Source of the DNA: Chloroflexota bacterium
GTDB taxonomy: Bacteria; Chloroflexota; FW602-bin22; JAMCYS01
Assembly: GCA_021847625.1 (NCBI GenBank)
Contig: JAJZQK010000239.1
Coordinates: forward strand, 1-6,067
DNA: 6,067 bases
Direction: 5' to 3'
Below, one piece after another: positions 5,831 through 6,067 of the stretch. Numbering within the stretch: the stretch's first letter is position 1; every line of letters starts with the position of its first letter. The position numbers and the translations under genes are program-made. Under the pieces are notes generated by a model. That model had not been told where the DNA came from. It saw only the letters and a list, made by a program, of their open reading frames with translations, and ran no database searches.

Positions 5831-5860
5831 CGATGGATCCCTGCTTACGCGGGGATGACA
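5831..5860. repeat. Palindromic repeat, ATCCCTGC-TTAC-GCGGGGAT type
   Basis: ATCCCTGC (5837-5844) and GCGGGGAT (5849-5856) pair over 8 positions (one G-T) with loop TTAC, followed by GACA. It resembles the widespread repeat family ending in GCGGGAATGAC, often mis-translated as an ORF. Here it underlies part of a spurious ORF. Confidence 0.65.
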
Positions 5861-5918
5861 AAGGCAGGCGCGGAACGGCGGTCCCGTGAAGGGCGCAGGA
5901 AGCGGCCAGGCGAGAGAG

Positions 5919-5956
5919 GGCGACCGTCCCGCGTTGCGGGACTTCCTTCGGTCGCC
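5919..5956. repeat. Nested stem-loop structure
   Basis: An outer perfect 8-bp stem, GGCGACCG (5919-5926) with CGGTCGCC (5949-5956), encloses an inner hairpin TCCCGC-GTT-GCGGGA (5927-5941) and a 7-nt one-sided bulge CTTCCTT. The design is far from chance-like. It could be another dispersed repeat or part of a small structured RNA. There is no T-box or other riboswitch signature that I recognise. Confidence 0.5.
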
Positions 5957-5986
5957 GGTAGCCCCTACGCCAATCTTCGGCCCCGC

Positions 5987-6016
5987 AACAAAAATGCCGT
6001 CTTGTGGGTAGACGGC
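5987..6016 (-). terminator. Intrinsic terminator at the right edge
   Basis: On the minus strand GCCGTCT (6010-6016) and AGACGGC (5996-6002) form a perfect 7-bp stem with a 7-nt loop, followed directly by ATTTTTGTT. This is a typical Rho-independent terminator for a transcript entering from the right. It separates the packaging operon from whatever lies upstream. Confidence 0.75.
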
Positions 6017-6022
6017 GACGGT

Positions 6023-6067
6023 TCATCCGTCATACGTTGTAGCGTCCAGGGGCACCCGGCTATCCGG
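6023..6067 (-). CDS. Possible C-terminal end of a gene entering from the right
   Basis: One minus-strand frame is open from the window edge and ends with TGA at 6023-6025, giving PDSRVPLDATTYDG. The stop is 6 nt before the terminator stem, as expected for a last gene of a transcript. Only 14 codons are visible, so the product cannot be named and the reading may be chance. Confidence 0.3.
   Translation of the reverse strand, partial: PDSRVPLDATTYDG

Larger units (their letters stand above)
5741..6022. other. Gene-free region with repeats and terminator
   Basis: No convincing coding sequence is visible. An open frame on the minus strand (5772-6026) runs through three palindromic elements and a terminator and has repeat-derived wording (RKQGSIGYGR), so it is noise. 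No tRNA, rRNA, CRISPR array or attachment site was recognised here. Confidence 0.6.

Noticed and set aside
5682..5860. CRISPR array
   Set aside because: The hairpins differ in sequence and are irregularly spaced, so there is no constant repeat with spacers.
5772..6026. 84-aa minus-strand open frame
   Set aside because: It starts before an intrinsic terminator and runs through several palindromic repeats, so the sequence is explained by non-coding elements.
6010..6067. tRNA or phage attachment site at the right edge
   Set aside because: No T-arm GGTTCRA signature or cloverleaf could be found; the structure is explained by a terminator.

Overview
The window carries the head-assembly and DNA-packaging module of a tailed phage or prophage (Caudoviricetes). 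Every credible gene is on the minus strand, so the module reads from right (about 5483) to left (position 1). The DNA is strongly GC-rich with G/C-ending codons. The host cannot be named from this sequence alone. Several palindromic intergenic repeats (5682-5860) are of kinds I associate from memory with GC-rich Chloroflexota and some other bacteria, and a GAAC-N4-GTTC box resembles the Gram-positive-type LexA operator. A Chloroflexota-like host is therefore a reasonable but unproven guess.

Layout in transcription order. The right edge (5741-6067) has no complete gene. It holds the possible last codons of an upstream gene, an intrinsic terminator (5987-6016), a nested stem-loop (5919-5956) and a run of different palindromic repeats. 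Next comes a doubtful small ORF (5480-5740) whose 3' half is AT-richer and contains a TATATA box, an inverted repeat and an SOS-box-like palindrome. The packaging genes follow: a 128-aa helical protein in the terminase small-subunit position (5097-5483), a 73-aa protein with a C-terminal hydrophobic helix (4866-5087), the terminase large subunit (3298-4869) and the portal protein (2007-3293). A 212-aa connector-like protein follows (1372-2010). Last is a long ORF that runs off the left edge (1-1360) and fuses a prohead protease, a scaffold-like segment and the start of an HK97-fold major capsid protein.

The genes are packed like one operon. There are ATGA stop/start overlaps at 5480-5483, 4866-4869 and 2007-2010, and other gaps are 4-11 nt with good Shine-Dalgarno sites. 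Functionally, the terminase subunits select and pump DNA through the portal into a prohead. The last polypeptide builds, scaffolds and matures that prohead, and the connector-like protein probably extends the portal vertex.

The most interesting points are: (1) a single-ORF protease-scaffold-capsid fusion with an in-frame internal AAGGAGG + ATG (680-693) that could produce a protease-free scaffold-capsid protein; (2) repeat DNA captured inside coding sequence, both in the linker of that fusion and as a heptamer repeat at its N-terminus; (3) an SOS-box-like palindrome just upstream of the packaging genes; (4) a membrane-type small gene wedged between the two terminase positions; and (5) a connector-like gene lying before the capsid gene.
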